From Actinomycetes bacterium (GTDB taxonomy: Bacteria; Actinomycetota; Acidimicrobiia; Acidimicrobiales; JAKAOS01): a DNA stretch of 43,139 bases. Both the position numbers and the translations under genes were made by a program. The notes below the pieces were generated by a model. That model was not told where the DNA came from. It did not search any database and was given only the letters and a program-made list of their open reading frames with translations. Of this stretch, positions 42,548 through 43,139 are shown piece by piece; within the stretch, counting starts at the first letter, position 1; each line of letters opens with the position of its first letter. The stretch is taken from NCBI GenBank assembly GCA_021823165.1, contig JAKAOS010000004.1, forward strand, positions 1 to 43,139, read 5' to 3'.

Positions 42548-42817
42548 CTAGGCACCGTTCTCGCCGTCATCCTCCGCTTCTGGATCGGCGCCGGTCCGTG
42601 CAACGGGTCCGAGAACGGGGTCCAGCCGAGGAGGGATGTTCGCGGCCTGCCGGTTGGCCTCTTCGAGGGCCCGGAACACCTCTTCACGGTGAACCTGGAT
42701 CTCCCGGGGAGCCTCTATCCCTAACCGCACTTGATCTCTTTGCACCTGCAGGACGCGGACAATGATGTTGCCGCCGATTACGACGCTTTGATTGGTGCGT
42801 CGAGTGAGTACCAGCAT
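42548..42817 (-). CDS. csrA: CsrA translational regulator
   Basis: An RNA-binding global regulator. I start at ATG 42817 (89 aa), giving the canonical MLVLTRRTNQSVVIGGNIIVRVLQVQRDQVRLGIEAPREIQVHREEVF; the track version adds 14 unneeded residues. The RNA-binding edge strand (MLVLTRR) and the RLGIEAP..I.VHREE region are intact. The C-terminal tail of ~40 residues (NIPPRLDPVLGPVARTGADPEAEDDGENGA) is longer than in enteric CsrA (61 aa), as common in FliW-regulated CsrA proteins. The leader has AAGGATGG before the ATG, so GGA-dependent autoregulation is conceivable. It converges on fliW. Confidence 0.95.
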   Translation of the reverse strand: MLVLTRRTNQSVVIGGNIIVRVLQVQRDQVRLGIEAPREIQVHREEVFRALEEANRQAANIPPRLDPVLGPVARTGADPEAEDDGENGA

Positions 42818-43042
42818 GATCCATCCTTGGGCAGTGGGCGGTCTCTGGGGCACCCCCACACTAGTTCGTTGGACCAGCAGCTGTAATGACTATCTTGTCT
42901 GCGGCTCAAATCTCTATGATTTGCCGCCCTCTGGGTGCCACGAGAGCTCCCCGGCCAGGCTTGGCCACGGGGCAGAGCCAACTTGGCTCAACTTGATGCC
43001 CGAAGCATCGAAACATACATCTGTAGCTAAGGTTCTGTCCTG

Positions 43043-43139
43043 GTGATTGCGGTTTCCTCGTTCTCGGGCGGCTTTGATCTAGCAGATGCCGTGATAGCGA
43101 TCCTCGTGCTCGTCGCGGTGTTGAGGGGCGTCAAGGAGA
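43043..43139 (+). CDS. Start of a CvpA-like membrane protein (cut by the window end)
   Basis: From GTG 43043 the frame is open to the window edge and reads VIAVSSFSGGFDLADAVIAILVLVAVLRGVKE. A short N-terminus followed by an L-D/A-D-x-V-I-x-x-x-L-x-x-x-x-x-L-R-G pattern is typical of the first helix of CvpA-family proteins. Only 32 codons are visible, so the call is tentative. Confidence 0.45.
   Translation, partial: MIAVSSFSGGFDLADAVIAILVLVAVLRGVKE

Noticed and set aside
42860-43040. CAAAT-ctctatg-ATTTG inverted repeat and a sigma-28-like reading near 42905-42935
   Set aside because: The stem is only 5 bp with mismatched flanks, and the promoter match is poor; not distinguishable from chance.
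1-43139. CRISPR array
   Set aside because: No regularly spaced repeats of 20-40 bp were seen; the only tandem repeats are the 15-bp and 18-bp ones reported.

Overview
The window is high-GC bacterial DNA (my impression is roughly 64% GC) with frequent GTG and TTG starts, many 4-bp start/stop overlaps and actinobacterial gene types: a RegX3/SenX3-like two-component pair, an SCO6880-type conjugation protein, a bidomain dCTP deaminase and a eukaryote-like IleRS. I infer an actinomycetote, possibly of the Acidimicrobiia; the species is not identifiable by eye. CsrA and FliW suggest a flagellated cell.

Layout. 1-3.5 kb: an orphan ABC ATPase converging on a response regulator/histidine kinase pair. 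3.6-10 kb: a compact type IV secretion/conjugation-like module (lytic transglycosylase, VirB2-like pilin, VirB6/TrbL-like protein, a VirB4 split over two genes, and a VirD4/TraG-like coupling ATPase), with no relaxase or integrase. 10.2-22.3 kb: housekeeping and accessory genes: a receiver-only regulator, carboxylesterase, dCTP deaminase, FKBP lipoprotein, ileS, a YhaN/YhaO-type ATPase/nuclease pair and CorA. 22.5-24.4 kb: tRNA-Lys(UUU) followed by a scrapyard of decayed mobile DNA (COG2865-like C-terminus, broken IS3-type orfA, recombinase-like helix-turn-helix fragment). 24.4-26.8 kb: a leucine-rich-variant repeat protein, a WtpA/ModA-like binding lipoprotein and a PhzF-family protein. 26.85-27.8 kb: a lower-GC, gene-poor stretch with one well-initiated small membrane protein and a 114-bp degenerate copy of the ndh promoter and start region found again at 37.03 kb.

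27.8-36.9 kb is the most interesting part. A divergent urate-oxidase-family gene faces a tight operon encoding a NitT/TauT-type ABC transporter (Tat-lipoprotein binding protein, ATPase, and a permease with two fused membrane domains), an amidase-signature hydrolase, a ring-opening amidohydrolase of the cyanuric acid hydrolase/barbiturase family, a GntR/FCD regulator and a class V aminotransferase resembling ureidoglycine/alanine-glyoxylate transaminases. I read it as an uptake and degradation system for a small nitrogen heterocycle. It matches no classical urate, barbiturate or cyanurate pathway that I know: most standard partner enzymes are absent and the uricase-like protein appears to lack the family's catalytic His and Asn.

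37-43.1 kb: type II NADH dehydrogenase, tRNA-Ser(UGA), prephenate dehydratase, larB-larC for the nickel-pincer cofactor, fliW converging on csrA, and the start of a CvpA-like gene running off the window. All family calls come from motif recognition on the supplied translations; no database search was run.
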